A stretch of 64,000 nt of DNA from Arthrobacter liuii (GTDB lineage: Bacteria > Actinomycetota > Actinomycetes > Actinomycetales > Micrococcaceae), in the NCBI RefSeq assembly GCF_014639275.1, contig NZ_BMFW01000003.1:310001-374000 (forward strand). Direction: 5' to 3'. The position numbers and the translations under genes were made by a program. The notes beneath the pieces are model-generated. The model worked only from the letters and a program-made list of their open reading frames with translations. It made no database searches and was not told where the DNA came from. The number at the start of each line of letters is the position of its first letter. Position 1 is the stretch's first letter. Of this stretch, positions 44,528 to 54,209 are shown piece by piece.

Positions 44528-45781
44528 ATGAGCGAACCACAGCAGCTGCGGCGAAGGCTGTGGACCTTTGATGCCACGGCGATCGGATTGGGTTCCATGC
44601 TGGGCGCAGGCGTGTTTGTGGTCTTCGCGCAGGCCGCGGCGCTGGCCGGAAATTTGCTGGTCCTGTCCGTGGCGGTGGCGGGCATAGTGGCGTACTGCAA
44701 CGCCGTGGCCTCTGCCGCCCTCGCCGCCAAATACCCCACCAGCGGCGGGACCTACGTGTATGGCCGGATCCAGCTCGGCGAATGGCCGGGTTTCCTGGCC
44801 GGCTGGGGTTTCGTCACGGGGAAGACAGCCTCGTGCGCGGCCTTGGCCTTGACGTTCGGCAGTTACGTGGCGCGGGAGCATGCGGTCCCGGTGGCTGTGG
44901 CCGCCGTCGTGGCCCTCACCGGCGTCAACCTTCTGGCTATTACCCGGACTGCCCTGCTGACGCGGATCCTGCTGTGCCTGGCCATGGCAACGCTGGTATT
45001 CGTTGCCATGGCCGCCGTGCTGGGCCCGCACCCGGCGACCGGGTTGGCGGCCACGCCGGGCGGCGGCGCAGCCGGGGTCCTCCCTGCCGCCGGGCTGATG
45101 TTCTTCGCGTTTGCCGGTTATGCCCGGATCGCCACGCTGGGCGAAGAGGTCAGGGACCCGGCCCGCGCCATCCCGCGGGCCATTCTGGCAGCCTTGGCGG
45201 CAGCGTTCGCAATTTACCTGCTGCTGGCAGTGCTCCTGCTGGCACACCTCGGGAGTCGGCTTGCCGCCACCACCACTCCCCTGCTGGACGCCGTCCTGTA
45301 CTCCCGGCTGGCCGCGGCTGCGCCGCTGGTGCAGGCGGGAGCCGCGGCCGCGTGCCTGGGTGCCCTCCTGGCACTTATCACGGGTGTGGGACGGACCACG
45401 CTGGCCATGGCAAGGGAACGCGATCTTCCGGGGCCGCTGGCGAAGGTGGGCGGAGCCCACACCGTTCCGTTCGTAGCGGAACTGGCCGTGGCCGCCGTCG
45501 TAATCCTGCTCCTGCTGACCGCCGACGTGATGACGGTGGTGGGTTTTTCAAGCTTCGGCGTGCTGGTTTACTACGCAATGGCGAACGCGTCCGCCTACAC
45601 CCTCGCAGCGCACCCCGGCTACGCTCCCCGCTCGCTTAACGCCGCGGGCTTCCTGGGGTGCGTGGTCCTGGCCTTCACCCTGCCGCCGGCGCCCGTCCTG
45701 ACCATGGCGGCAGTCCTGGCGGCGGGGGTGGCAGGGCGGTGGCTGGTGCTGCGTGTCCGGCAGCACCAGCCACGGACGTAG
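44528..45781 (+). CDS. APC-family amino acid permease
   Basis: 417-residue polytopic membrane transporter with about 12 hydrophobic segments. The unwound helix-1 motif is IGLGSMLGAGVFVVF (about 17-31). A helix-2 region KYPTSGGTYVYGR (about 65-77) and FFAFAGYARIATLGEEVRDPARAIPRAI (about 193-220) are typical of amino acid/polyamine/organocation carriers. Substrate is not predictable. The start is the ATG at 44528 (MSEPQQL). The frame is open upstream but overlaps aspS and the palindrome. It converges on hisS with a 9-bp gap. Confidence 0.9.
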   Translation: MSEPQQLRRRLWTFDATAIGLGSMLGAGVFVVFAQAAALAGNLLVLSVAVAGIVAYCNAVASAALAAKYPTSGGTYVYGRIQLGEWPGFLAGWGFVTGKTASCAALALTFGSYVAREHAVPVAVAAVVALTGVNLLAITRTALLTRILLCLAMATLVFVAMAAVLGPHPATGLAATPGGGAAGVLPAAGLMFFAFAGYARIATLGEEVRDPARAIPRAILAALAAAFAIYLLLAVLLLAHLGSRLAATTTPLLDAVLYSRLAAAAPLVQAGAAAACLGALLALITGVGRTTLAMARERDLPGPLAKVGGAHTVPFVAELAVAAVVILLLLTADVMTVVGFSSFGVLVYYAMANASAYTLAAHPGYAPRSLNAAGFLGCVVLAFTLPPAPVLTMAAVLAAGVAGRWLVLRVRQHQPRT

Positions 45782-45790
45782 GCGCCCGGA

Positions 45791-47161
45791 CTACACCGAT
45801 GCCGCTGCGGGCGCCGTCGTTTCGACCTGGACTGTCAGGTCCTCCAGCGGCGGCATCCACGTTTCGGGGGCTGCCAGCACCTGTTCGCCGGTGCGGATGT
45901 CCTTGACCTGGTGGGTGCCGTCCTCGTCAGTGAACCAGACAAAGGGGATTCCCCGCCGGTCAGCGAACTTGATCTGCTTGCCGAACTTTTCGGCCTTGGC
46001 CGCCACCTCGGTGGGAATCCCCCGGCTGCGCAGCAGGGCGGCAACGTCCTGGGCAGCGCCCCAGCTGTCGTCATGGTTCAGTGCCACCAGCACGGTGGTG
46101 GGAACGGACCGGGAAGCTTTGGCCAAATCCTGGCTCAGGATCCGGGACACCAGGCGGGTGACGCCGATGGAAAGTCCGACGCCAGGGAACTTGCGGTTGC
46201 CCTTCGACGCAAGGGCATCGTAACGGCCGCCGGAGCAAATGGACCCCAGCTGTTCGTGCCCCACCAGGACGGTTTCGACCACGGTGCCGGTGTAGTAGTC
46301 AAGGCCGCGGGCGATGCTGAGGTCTGCGAGGACCTTGCCGGGAGCCCGCTGCACGGCGGCGTCGATGACCTGTTCCAGTTCGTCCAGGCCTTCGTCCAGA
46401 AGTTCATTGCCGACGCCCAAGGCCCGGACCTGGGCGACGAAGGAGGTGTCGTCGGTGCGGATGGCCGCCAGCTGCAGGGCTTTGTCAGCCTGCTCATCGG
46501 AAGCGCCCAGCTCGGACTTCAGCAGTTCGGCCACCTTGGCGGGCCCAATCTTTTCGAGCTTGTCGATGCTGCGCAGCACGCCTGCGGTGTCGTCCAGGCC
46601 AATGCCGCGGTAAAAGCCTTCAGCCAGCTTGCGGTTGTTGATCCGGAGCCGGAAGTCGGGGATGGGCAGCGCGCTGAGCGCTTCTGCGATGACCAGCGCA
46701 ATCTCGACGTCGTAACGGAACGGAAGCTCGCCGTCGCCCACCACATCGATGTCAGCCTGGGTGAACTCGCGCGCCCGGCCTTCCTGGGGCCGCTCGCCGC
46801 GCCACACCTTCTGGATCTGGTAGCGGCGGAACGGGAAGGCCAGGTAACCGGCGTTTTCCACGACGTAGCGGGCAAAGGGGACCGTCAGGTCAAAATGCAG
46901 GGCAAGCGCGTGGGGATCGGCCTTGCCCCCCTTGACGGGGTTTTCGCTCTCATCCTCCTGGAGCCGGCTGAGCCCATACACTTCCTTGTCGATCTCCCCC
47001 TTGCGGAGCAGCTGGCCAACAGTCTCCACGGCCCGCGTTTCGATCGAGGTAAAACCATGCAGTTCAAAGACCCGGCGCAGGGTATCGAGCACATGCAGCT
47101 CCACCAGCCGCTCCTCGGGAAGCCACTCGGGGAATCCGGACAGGGAGGCGGTGCGTGCCAT
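45791..47161 (-). CDS. hisS: Histidine--tRNA ligase
   Basis: 456-residue class II synthetase. It starts MARTASLSGFPEWLPEERLVELHVLDTLRRVFELHGF. Motif 2 lies in RYQIQKVWRGERPQEGRAREFTQADIDVVG (about 112-141), and the HisRS-specific signature is SIARGLDYYTGTVVE (about 287-301). The C-terminal anticodon domain has LVALNHDDSWGAAQDVAALLRSRGIPTEV. Upstream on the minus strand is a 230-bp intergenic region with a large dyad. Downstream it nearly touches the convergent permease. Confidence 0.97.
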   Translation of the reverse strand: MARTASLSGFPEWLPEERLVELHVLDTLRRVFELHGFTSIETRAVETVGQLLRKGEIDKEVYGLSRLQEDESENPVKGGKADPHALALHFDLTVPFARYVVENAGYLAFPFRRYQIQKVWRGERPQEGRAREFTQADIDVVGDGELPFRYDVEIALVIAEALSALPIPDFRLRINNRKLAEGFYRGIGLDDTAGVLRSIDKLEKIGPAKVAELLKSELGASDEQADKALQLAAIRTDDTSFVAQVRALGVGNELLDEGLDELEQVIDAAVQRAPGKVLADLSIARGLDYYTGTVVETVLVGHEQLGSICSGGRYDALASKGNRKFPGVGLSIGVTRLVSRILSQDLAKASRSVPTTVLVALNHDDSWGAAQDVAALLRSRGIPTEVAAKAEKFGKQIKFADRRGIPFVWFTDEDGTHQVKDIRTGEQVLAAPETWMPPLEDLTVQVETTAPAAASV

Positions 47162-47252
47162 GGGGAAGGTTCTCCTTAGGGGGTGGATGGTGCGCCGAAG
47201 CTGCCGGCCCCACCCCTCAAGGGCGGCTTACGGCGGCAGTACAGCCAGCCAT

Positions 47253-47283
47253 GCATAAACTATGTGCGGCAGCCAGTTTATGC
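47253..47283. repeat. Inverted repeat GCATAAACT-N13-AGTTTATGC upstream of hisS
   Basis: Perfect 9-bp arms (47253-47261 and 47275-47283), with centres about 22 bp apart (two helical turns), in the 230-bp divergent gap between hisS and the cyclophilin gene. It is the only AT-rich patch there. It may be an operator for one or both genes; it is not flanked by a T-tract. The rest of 47162-47391 shows nothing recognisable. Confidence 0.55.
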
Positions 47284-47391
47284 GTCATCCGTGTGCATCT
47301 CTAATGCGGCGGACCTGCGTAGCCTGGCCCTTAATACCTGCGCCCTGCGGCCACCCGCCGGGCACCAGCAGCCCGACGATGAGGAGGACCC

Positions 47392-48210
47392 TTGGCGGCC
47401 AGTTCACGCAGTGCCCGCGAAACAAAACGGCGCATCCAGCAAATGGAAGCCAAGCGTGAGCTCCGGCGCGACCAGGAGAAACGGCGGAAGCGCGACAACC
47501 TCGTGGCCGCCGGTGCCGGGACCGCCGCCGTGGTGCTCGCCGTCGTCCTCCAACTCACCGCTTTCGCCGGAAACCCCACCGAAGCCGAATACGCTGCCGC
47601 CCAGGCCGGCCTGACGGAACCATCGGCCTCCGCAAGTGCCTCCGCCACACCGTCCGCAGCGGCAACCAACGGGCCGAACATTCCATCAGCGGACACAGCG
47701 GCCGGGAAGACGTTCACCGGCCAGCTGATGCTGAACGGCAGCCCGCTCGGCGTGGAGGTGGACGGGACGAAGGCCCCGCAGGCGGCCGCCGTCTTCAAGT
47801 CCCTCAGCGACGAAGGATACTTCAACGGCAAAACGTGCCACCGCCTGACCACCGCCGACAAGTTCGGCGTCCTGCAGTGCGGCTCACCCAAGGGCGACGG
47901 GCAGGGCGACCCGAACTACACATGGGGCCCGCTGGAAAACACCCCGGCTGACAACATGTACCCAGCCGGCACCATCGCGGTGGCCCGCACCGGCAACAAC
48001 GCGTACGGCAATGGAACGCAGTTCTTCATCGTCTACAAGGACACAGCCATTCCTGCAGACGCCGCCGGCGGCTATACGGTGGTGGGAAAGGTCACGTCCG
48101 GACTTGATGTCGTGACCAACATCGCTGCCACCGGCATCACGCCAGGGGCCAGCGACACGGACGGCGCGCCGAAACAACCAGTCACGATAGACTCGTTTTC
48201 TCTGAAGTAG
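47392..48210 (+). CDS. Membrane-anchored cyclophilin-type peptidyl-prolyl cis-trans isomerase
   Basis: 272-residue protein. A highly basic cytoplasmic N-terminus (about 1-36, KRELRRDQEKRRKRD) and one membrane helix (about 38-58) are followed by an Ala/Ser/Thr linker and an extracytoplasmic cyclophilin domain (about 105-272). Domain markers are CHRLTTADKFGVLQCGSP, PAGTIAVARTGNNAYGNGTQFFIVY and YTVVGKVTSGLDVV. Such enzymes catalyse proline isomerisation in exported proteins. The TTG start has the strong GAGGAGG six bases before it. The two cysteines in the domain could form a disulfide. Confidence 0.9.
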   Translation: MAASSRSARETKRRIQQMEAKRELRRDQEKRRKRDNLVAAGAGTAAVVLAVVLQLTAFAGNPTEAEYAAAQAGLTEPSASASASATPSAAATNGPNIPSADTAAGKTFTGQLMLNGSPLGVEVDGTKAPQAAAVFKSLSDEGYFNGKTCHRLTTADKFGVLQCGSPKGDGQGDPNYTWGPLENTPADNMYPAGTIAVARTGNNAYGNGTQFFIVYKDTAIPADAAGGYTVVGKVTSGLDVVTNIAATGITPGASDTDGAPKQPVTIDSFSLK

Positions 48211-48277
48211 GAAGCCGGGCCGGACAGGCAACGGTGCAGTACGTGAGTATTTCCCTCCAAGCGAAAGACTTTTAGCG

Positions 48278-49900
48278 GTGACAGACAGTCAGAAATCCGA
48301 CGAAACAGCAACAGACCTGACCGAATCGGCGGCTCCGGCCGACGGTGAAGGCAGCGGAACTGATGCACATGCCGAGCAGTCACCTGTGACCCCGGAGACC
48401 GAGGCCCCGGAAACCGCGGCTCCCGAAGACGGGGCGGCCGAAGTAAGCGCTTTGAAAGGGGGCGCCGTGGAAGAGGGCACTGCCCAGGACGCTGGGGAGC
48501 AGGCCGGCGAAACCGCTGCCGCCGAGGCACCCGCTCCAGCCCCCGGGCCGCGCCCGTCTGCACCGTCCCCTGCCGCGTTCGCGTCGCGTCCCAAGCCCGC
48601 TGCTGCGGCTCCCGCCGCAGCACCCGTTCCGGCTGCGCCCAGCACGTCTGTCGCCGAGGCCTCCAAATGGGGCCGGGTGGAGGGGGACGGCCACGTCTAC
48701 CTGAACATCGACGGCGGTGAGCACCCCGTGGGACAGTACCCGGGTGTCAGCGGCGATGAGGCGCTGATCTACTTTGCGCGGAAATACGACGACGTCCTGG
48801 CCCAAATCGTGCTCCTGGAGCAGCGGGTCAGCTCCAAGGCCCCCAGCACCGACATGCAGAAGACGGTTACGCACCTGCGTGAACAGCTCGCCGAACGCAA
48901 CATGGTGGGCGATCTTCGGGCAGCCGAGGCCCGGCTGGACAAGCTGTCCGGGCAGATCACTGAGCTGGAGAAGACCGAAAAAGCCGAGCACGATGCCGTG
49001 CGCGCCTCTGAGCTCGCAGCACGCGAAGCCATTGTTGCCGAGGCAGAGGAGATTTCCGGCCAGGATCCCGCCCAGACACAGTGGAAGACCTCCAGCGCCA
49101 GGATGAACGAGCTCTTCGAGAACTGGAAGGCCGCGCAGAAGAGCGGCGTGCGGCTGGGCCGCAGCAACGAAGACGCGCTGTGGAAGCGGTTCAGGGCCGC
49201 CCGTACGGTCTTCGACCGTCATCGCCGGGCCTATTTCTCCCAGCTGGACAGCAACAACTCCGCGGCAAAGGCTGCCAAGGAAAAGCTGATTGCCGAGGCC
49301 GAGGCACTTTCCACGTCCACGGACTGGGGCTATGCCGCCGGCGAGTACCGACGGCTGATGGACCAGTGGAAGGCATCGCCGCGGGCCAGCCGCAAGGACG
49401 ACGACGCACTGTGGGCACGGTTCCGCGCCGCCCAGGACGTCTTCTTCACGTCCCGCCAGGCCGCCAACGACGAGATCGACCAGGAGTACGCCGCGAACCT
49501 CACGGTGAAGGAGGCCCTGCTGGCCGAAGCCAACGATATCCTGCCCGTAAGAGACCTGGCAGCCGCCAAGAAGGCCCTGCAGTCAGTCCGCGACCGCTGG
49601 GAAGAAGCCGGCAAGGTGCCCCGCGCAGACATGGGCCGGATTGAGGCCGGGCTGCGGAAGGTGGAAGACGCCGTCCGCCATGCCGAGGAAGAGCAGTGGC
49701 AGCGGTCCAACCCGGAGCGCAAGGCTCGCACCAACAGTGCGTTGTCGCAGCTGGAGTCCGCCATCGCCGGACTCCAGGAAGACCTGGCCACGGCCGAAAA
49801 GACTGGCGATCAGCGCAAGATCAAGGCAGCCCAGGAAGCCCTTGAGGCACGCCAGGCCTGGCTCGACCAGATCCAGCGGTCTGCCAGCGAGCTGTCCTGA
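48278..49900 (+). CDS. DUF349 domain-containing protein
   Basis: 540-residue, mostly alpha-helical cytoplasmic protein. The first 135 residues are Ala/Pro/Glu-rich and probably disordered. A short beta part follows (GRVEGDGHVYLNIDGGEHPVGQYPG, about 131-155). Then come at least three DUF349 repeats recognisable by W-x(n)-LWxRFRAA (MNELFENWKAAQKSGV, DALWKRFRAARTVFDRHR, DALWARFRAAQDVFFTSR). The function of DUF349 is poorly known. Weak ribosome binding site. It follows the cyclophilin gene by 67 bp and ends at an 18-bp-stem terminator. Confidence 0.88.
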   Translation: MTDSQKSDETATDLTESAAPADGEGSGTDAHAEQSPVTPETEAPETAAPEDGAAEVSALKGGAVEEGTAQDAGEQAGETAAAEAPAPAPGPRPSAPSPAAFASRPKPAAAAPAAAPVPAAPSTSVAEASKWGRVEGDGHVYLNIDGGEHPVGQYPGVSGDEALIYFARKYDDVLAQIVLLEQRVSSKAPSTDMQKTVTHLREQLAERNMVGDLRAAEARLDKLSGQITELEKTEKAEHDAVRASELAAREAIVAEAEEISGQDPAQTQWKTSSARMNELFENWKAAQKSGVRLGRSNEDALWKRFRAARTVFDRHRRAYFSQLDSNNSAAKAAKEKLIAEAEALSTSTDWGYAAGEYRRLMDQWKASPRASRKDDDALWARFRAAQDVFFTSRQAANDEIDQEYAANLTVKEALLAEANDILPVRDLAAAKKALQSVRDRWEEAGKVPRADMGRIEAGLRKVEDAVRHAEEEQWQRSNPERKARTNSALSQLESAIAGLQEDLATAEKTGDQRKIKAAQEALEARQAWLDQIQRSASELS

Positions 49901-49926
49901 CGCTCCTGCCCTGAACTGACAGGCAC

Positions 49927-49966
49927 AGGCCCGGTCCCGGTTATCCACATAACCGGGACCGGGCCT
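49927..49966 (+). terminator. Terminator after the DUF349 gene
   Basis: An 18-bp perfect stem (49927-49944 and 49949-49966) with tetraloop CCAC, 26 bp after the stop, followed by TTGCCTGTT. A strong intrinsic hairpin with a poor U-tract. Confidence 0.9.
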
Positions 49967-50001
49967 TTGCCTGTTAAAAGAGTGCGGGCAGGATTGCACG
50001 T

Positions 50002-50775
50002 ATGGCCTCACCTCCAACTGCTTCCGCCGCCGGCCCGCGCTGGGCACCGCGCAAAGCCTCTTCACCGCCGGGCTGCGAAGCAAACGGAGCGGAGGCTGCC
50101 ACCCCGCCACGCTTTCCCGAACTGTACTCGCCCGGCAAGCCCTTCGCCGGTCCGGAACTCCAGTCCCTGGCAGCTGACGGGCTGCTGGCCCGCTTCCACC
50201 AACACGGCTACACCCTCCCCGGAACACCGGCGTCCCCTCAGCTGCGGGCACGGGCTGCCGCCGGAAATGTACCGGCAGCAATACGGCAACGCGTGGTAGC
50301 GGGCCGGATGACGGCGGCCTGGATCTACGGCTGCGCGGCGGAACCGGACAGGCTGGCCCTGCTGGTGGATGCAAAGAGGCGGGTGTCCAGCCTCCGGAAC
50401 ACGCGCGGATGCACGCTGCACGAGGTGAAGCTGGGGCCATTCGATGTGATCAGCCTGGGCGGACTGATGGTTTCCAGTCCCTTGCGGACTGCACTTGATA
50501 TCGCACTGCACGTTGAACCGGAGCGCGCCGTGCCCGCCCTCGCGGAATTGCTGGCCCGGCCGCAGCAGGACGTGAAACTGCGCCTCCTGGTGCGGGCCAT
50601 TGAGGCAACTCCACGGATCCCGCACAAGCGGAACGCGCTGGAAAAACTTGCCCTGCTAGCTCCGGCGTTTGTTCCCGGTGGTGCGGTAGACGTCAAAAAC
50701 CCCGTCGATCCTGCGGACGGCGCTCAGGACGTGGCTGAGGTACTTGGGATCCCCCATCTCGAAAGCGAACTTTGA
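50002..50775 (+). CDS. Orphan AbiEi-like (type IV antitoxin family) protein
   Basis: 257-residue protein. The C-terminal part resembles AbiEi antitoxin C-terminal domains ([49 protein letters not shown], about 133-180). There is no neighbouring AbiEii nucleotidyltransferase toxin, so it is an orphan. The N-terminus lacks an obvious winged-helix segment and is Ala/Pro-rich. It ends at 50775, converging with relA and overlapping its 3' end by 120 bases. The last 40 residues are therefore antisense to relA and may be an extension after loss of a stop. ATG has AGGA eight bases upstream. Family call is moderate. Confidence 0.6.
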   Translation: MASPPTASAAGPRWAPRKASSPPGCEANGAEAATPPRFPELYSPGKPFAGPELQSLAADGLLARFHQHGYTLPGTPASPQLRARAAAGNVPAAIRQRVVAGRMTAAWIYGCAAEPDRLALLVDAKRRVSSLRNTRGCTLHEVKLGPFDVISLGGLMVSSPLRTALDIALHVEPERAVPALAELLARPQQDVKLRLLVRAIEATPRIPHKRNALEKLALLAPAFVPGGAVDVKNPVDPADGAQDVAEVLGIPHLESEL

Positions 50776-53046
50776 GATGGCCACCCGGTCCGTGGAGGTG
50801 TGGACGCTGGCCGCGAGGATATTGACGTGGTTGTCCGACAGGACCCGCGTCACGTCCGAGAGCAGGGATTTGCGGTCCAGGGCTTCAACCTGGATTTCCA
50901 CCAGGAAGACGCTTGACTGCGTCGGCGCCCAGTCCACGTCCACGATCCGGTCCGGCTGGTCCTTCAGGTCGGAGATGTTGGTGCAGTCGGTGCGGTGCAC
51001 GGAGACACCGGACCCCCTGGTCACGAAGCCCAGGATAGGGTCCGGAGGAACAGGCGTGCAGCACCGGGCCAGCTTCACCCAGACATCGCCCACGCCGCGG
51101 ACCACCACACCGGAGTCGGAGAAGCGGGCCTTGCTGACCTGGGTGGGGATGCTGACCTCTTCGACGTCATCATCGGCGCTCTCGTTGCCGCCCAGGCTTT
51201 CGATGAGCTTCTCCATGACCGATTGGGCGGAAGTGTGCCCGTCGCCCACGCCGGCGTACAGGCCGGAGATGTCAGCGTACTTGAACTCCTCCGCCACTGC
51301 GGCCAGTGCCTCATGCGTCATCAGCCGCTGCAGCGGAAGGTTCTGTTTCCGCATGGCGCGGGTCAGCAACTCCTTGCCGCGGTCGATGGCTTCTTCCCGG
51401 CGTTCCTTGCTGAACCACTGGCGGATCTTGTTGCGCGCCCTGGCGCTCTTGACGAAGTGCTGCCAGTCCTGGCTGGGACCGGCCCCCTCGGCTTTGGAAG
51501 TGAATATTTCCACCCAGTCGCCATGGTTGAGTTCGCTGTTGAGCGGGACCAGTTTGCCGTTGACCCGGGCACCGATGGTGCGGTGGCCTACCTCCGTGTG
51601 CACGGCGTAGGCAAAATCCACCGGCGTTGATCCGGCAGGCAGCGCCATGACTTCGCCCTTGGGCGTAAAGACGAATACTTCCCGGGCGTTGATTTCGAAG
51701 CGCAACGAGTCCAGGAACTCGCCGGGGTCCGAGGTTTCCTGCTGCCAGTCCACCAGGGAGCGCAGCCAGCCCATGTCGCCGTCGCGGGGGCTTCCCGGAC
51801 CCACGGCAGTGCGGTTGGGCTGGTCCTTGTATTTCCAGTGGGCCGCCACGCCGTACTCGGCCCGCCGGTGCATTTCGTGCGTGCGGATCTGGATTTCCAC
51901 CGGCTTGCCACCCGGGCCGATGACGGTGGTGTGCAGGGACTGGTACATGTTGAACTTAGGCATCGCGATGTAATCCTTGAACCTGCCAGGCAGGGGGTTC
52001 CAGCGCGAGTGCATGGTGCCCAGGGCCGCATAGCAGTCCCGGACGGAGTCCACCAGGACACGGACACCCATGAGGTCGTTGATGTCGTCGAAGTCCTTGT
52101 CGCGGACGATCATCTTCTGGTAGATCGAGTAGTAGTGCTTGGGCCGGCCGGTGATGGTGGCCTTGATCTTGGCGGCGCGCAGGTCCTCAGTGATCTGGTC
52201 GCGGATAACACCCAGGCTCTTTTCCCGCTCCGGCGTACGGTCCCCCACCATCCGGACGATCTCTTCGTACACCTTGGGGTAAAGCGCCGCGAAGGACAGG
52301 TCCTCCAGCTCCCACTTGATGGTGTTCATGCCCAGGCGGTGGGCCAGCGGGGCGAAGATTTCCAGGGTCTCGCGGGCCTTGCGGGCAGAGGATTCAGCGG
52401 ATACGAAGCGCCAGGTGCGTGCATTGTGCAGCCGGTCCGCCAGTTTGATCATCAGGACGCGGATGTCCTTGGCCATGGCCACGACCATTTTGCGGACCGT
52501 CTCCGACTGTGCGGCCTCGCCGAAGCTGACCTTGTCCAGTTTGGTCACACCGTCCACCAGCATGGCCACTTCCGGCCCGAAGTCCCGCTTCAGGTCCGCA
52601 AGGGTGTAAGGAGTGTCCTCTACCGTGTCGTGCAGCAGGGCTGCCGCCAGGGTGGTGCCGCTGAGGCCCAGTTCCGCGAGGATGGTGGCCACGGCCACCG
52701 GATGGGTGATGTACGGGTCACCGCTTTTGCGCTTCTGTCCGCGGTGGCTGCGCTCGGCTACGTCGAAGGCGCGCTGGATGAGGTCGAAGTCCTCTTTGGG
52801 ATTGTTGGCACGGACGGTGCGGAGCAGCGGCTCAAGGATGGGTGAGTATGTGGCGGCTCCGCGTCCGGTGAGGCGGGCAAGCCGGGACCGGGTGCGCTCC
52901 CTCCGGCCGGGAAACGTGGCACGTGATCCTGAGTTGTCAACAGGAACCAATGACCCCGGCCGCGCAGGGGATGCCGCACCGGCCTGTACACCGGCAGGAT
53001 TCTTCTCTTCCTGTGCCGTTGGCGCCGACGCCGAACGTTCTTCCAA
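50656..53046 (-). CDS. relA: Bifunctional (p)ppGpp synthase/hydrolase (RelA/SpoT homologue)
   Basis: 796-residue stringent-response enzyme that makes and degrades (p)ppGpp. The N-terminal HD hydrolase is intact ([13 protein letters not shown], about 137-149). The synthetase domain has [16 protein letters not shown] (about 310) and [19 protein letters not shown] follows ([27 protein letters not shown]), then a helical/zinc-finger-like region and a C-terminal ACT domain. I favour the TTG at 53046, with GAGGGG seven bases upstream; a GTG at 53064 would include that site. It overlaps the AbiEi-like gene at its 3' end and follows secF. Confidence 0.96.
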   Translation of the reverse strand: MEERSASAPTAQEEKNPAGVQAGAASPARPGSLVPVDNSGSRATFPGRRERTRSRLARLTGRGAATYSPILEPLLRTVRANNPKEDFDLIQRAFDVAERSHRGQKRKSGDPYITHPVAVATILAELGLSGTTLAAALLHDTVEDTPYTLADLKRDFGPEVAMLVDGVTKLDKVSFGEAAQSETVRKMVVAMAKDIRVLMIKLADRLHNARTWRFVSAESSARKARETLEIFAPLAHRLGMNTIKWELEDLSFAALYPKVYEEIVRMVGDRTPEREKSLGVIRDQITEDLRAAKIKATITGRPKHYYSIYQKMIVRDKDFDDINDLMGVRVLVDSVRDCYAALGTMHSRWNPLPGRFKDYIAMPKFNMYQSLHTTVIGPGGKPVEIQIRTHEMHRRAEYGVAAHWKYKDQPNRTAVGPGSPRDGDMGWLRSLVDWQQETSDPGEFLDSLRFEINAREVFVFTPKGEVMALPAGSTPVDFAYAVHTEVGHRTIGARVNGKLVPLNSELNHGDWVEIFTSKAEGAGPSQDWQHFVKSARARNKIRQWFSKERREEAIDRGKELLTRAMRKQNLPLQRLMTHEALAAVAEEFKYADISGLYAGVGDGHTSAQSVMEKLIESLGGNESADDDVEEVSIPTQVSKARFSDSGVVVRGVGDVWVKLARCCTPVPPDPILGFVTRGSGVSVHRTDCTNISDLKDQPDRIVDVDWAPTQSSVFLVEIQVEALDRKSLLSDVTRVLSDNHVNILAASVHTSTDRVAISKFAFEMGDPKYLSHVLSAVRRIDGVFDVYRTTGNKRRS

Positions 53047-53123
53047 TGAAGCACCCCTCACCACCGATTTAATTACCCCAGTCTATTCCTCCGGGCAGCC
53101 ACTTTTATAACCGGGCCCAACAG

Positions 53124-53164
53124 GCTAAGGCCGGGCAACGCAAAATGCGTTGCCCGGCCTTAGC
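53124..53164. terminator. Hairpin between secF and relA
   Basis: A 19-bp perfect stem (53124-53142 and 53146-53164) with loop AAA, 28 bp past the secF stop and 77 bp before the relA start. It probably separates the sec operon from relA. There is no T-tract on the minus strand. Confidence 0.85.
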
Positions 53165-53192
53165 TGCAATTACAACTGCCTGCGGTTGCCGG

Positions 53193-54209
53193 TCAGGCTT
53201 TGGCCGGCGATGCCGGAACTGCCCGTTCTGCTGCCCCGGCCCGCCGCTGCTGTACACGCCTTGCCTGCTTGACCAGGTCCGGTTCTCCCTGCCGGAGCGC
53301 AGCATACAACGGAGCGGCCACGAAGATGGTCGCTGCGGTGCCGATGAGAATCCCGACGAACAAGGCCAGGGACAGGTCACGCAGGGTTCCCGCGCCCAGG
53401 AGGCCGGCACCGATGAAGAGGATGGCCCCCACGGGGAGGATGGCCACCATCATGGTGTTGATGGACCTCACCAGTGTCTGGTTGACCGCGAGGTTCACTT
53501 CCTCGCCGAAGGTCCGGCGCGTGGAGGCGTCGATTCCCGAAGTGTTCTCCCGGATCTTGTCGAAGACCACCACCGTGTCGTACAGCGAGTAGCTAAGGAC
53601 GGTCAGGAATCCAATGATGGCTGACGGCGTGACCTCGAAATCGCTGAGGGCGTACACCCCGGCCGTGATGAACATGGTCACGGCCATGCCGGCAAGCGCC
53701 GACAAGGACATCTTCCAGGTGCGGAAGTACAGGGCCATCAGCAGGGCCGCAAGCAGCACGAATACCACCAGGCCGATCAACGCCTGCTTGGTTACATCGG
53801 CACCCCAGGTGGGGCCGACGAACGTGGAGGTTACCTCGTTGTCGGTAACGCCGTAGGCGCCGGTGAGGCCCTGCTTGATCCGCAGGGTTTCGTCGTCGGT
53901 CAGCTTGTCAGTCTGGATGCGCATGGTATTGCCGGCAACGTTTGCCACCCGCGGAATACTGCCCGCGACCACATCCGTCACGGCCTTCTCGCCGATGGTG
54001 GCATCCGTGGTTTTTACGTTCGAGACCGTGAATTCGGAACCGCCGCGGAACTCGATGCCGAGGTTGAAGCCGCCCTTGGCCACCGGGATGATGATGGACA
54101 GGGCCACTCCCACCGCGGCAATGATGAACCAGAGTTTCCTTTTGCCGACGAAGTCGTAGGAGCGCTTGCCGGTGTAGAGCTCGTTGCCGAAAGTGGCGAA
54201 GCCTGACAT
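53193..54209 (-). CDS. secF: Protein translocase subunit SecF
   Basis: 338-residue RND-type membrane subunit that, with SecD, uses the proton gradient to assist late export through SecYEG. It starts MSGFATFGNELYTGKRSYDFVGKRKLW. Conserved motifs are NLGIEFRGGSEF (about 49) and DTVVVFDKIREN (about 212), the family signature including VVFDRIRE-type residues. Six membrane helices. The C-terminus is Arg/Ala-rich. ATG overlaps the secD stop by one base (TAATG). Confidence 0.96.
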   Translation of the reverse strand: MSGFATFGNELYTGKRSYDFVGKRKLWFIIAAVGVALSIIIPVAKGGFNLGIEFRGGSEFTVSNVKTTDATIGEKAVTDVVAGSIPRVANVAGNTMRIQTDKLTDDETLRIKQGLTGAYGVTDNEVTSTFVGPTWGADVTKQALIGLVVFVLLAALLMALYFRTWKMSLSALAGMAVTMFITAGVYALSDFEVTPSAIIGFLTVLSYSLYDTVVVFDKIRENTSGIDASTRRTFGEEVNLAVNQTLVRSINTMMVAILPVGAILFIGAGLLGAGTLRDLSLALFVGILIGTAATIFVAAPLYAALRQGEPDLVKQARRVQQRRAGAAERAVPASPAKA

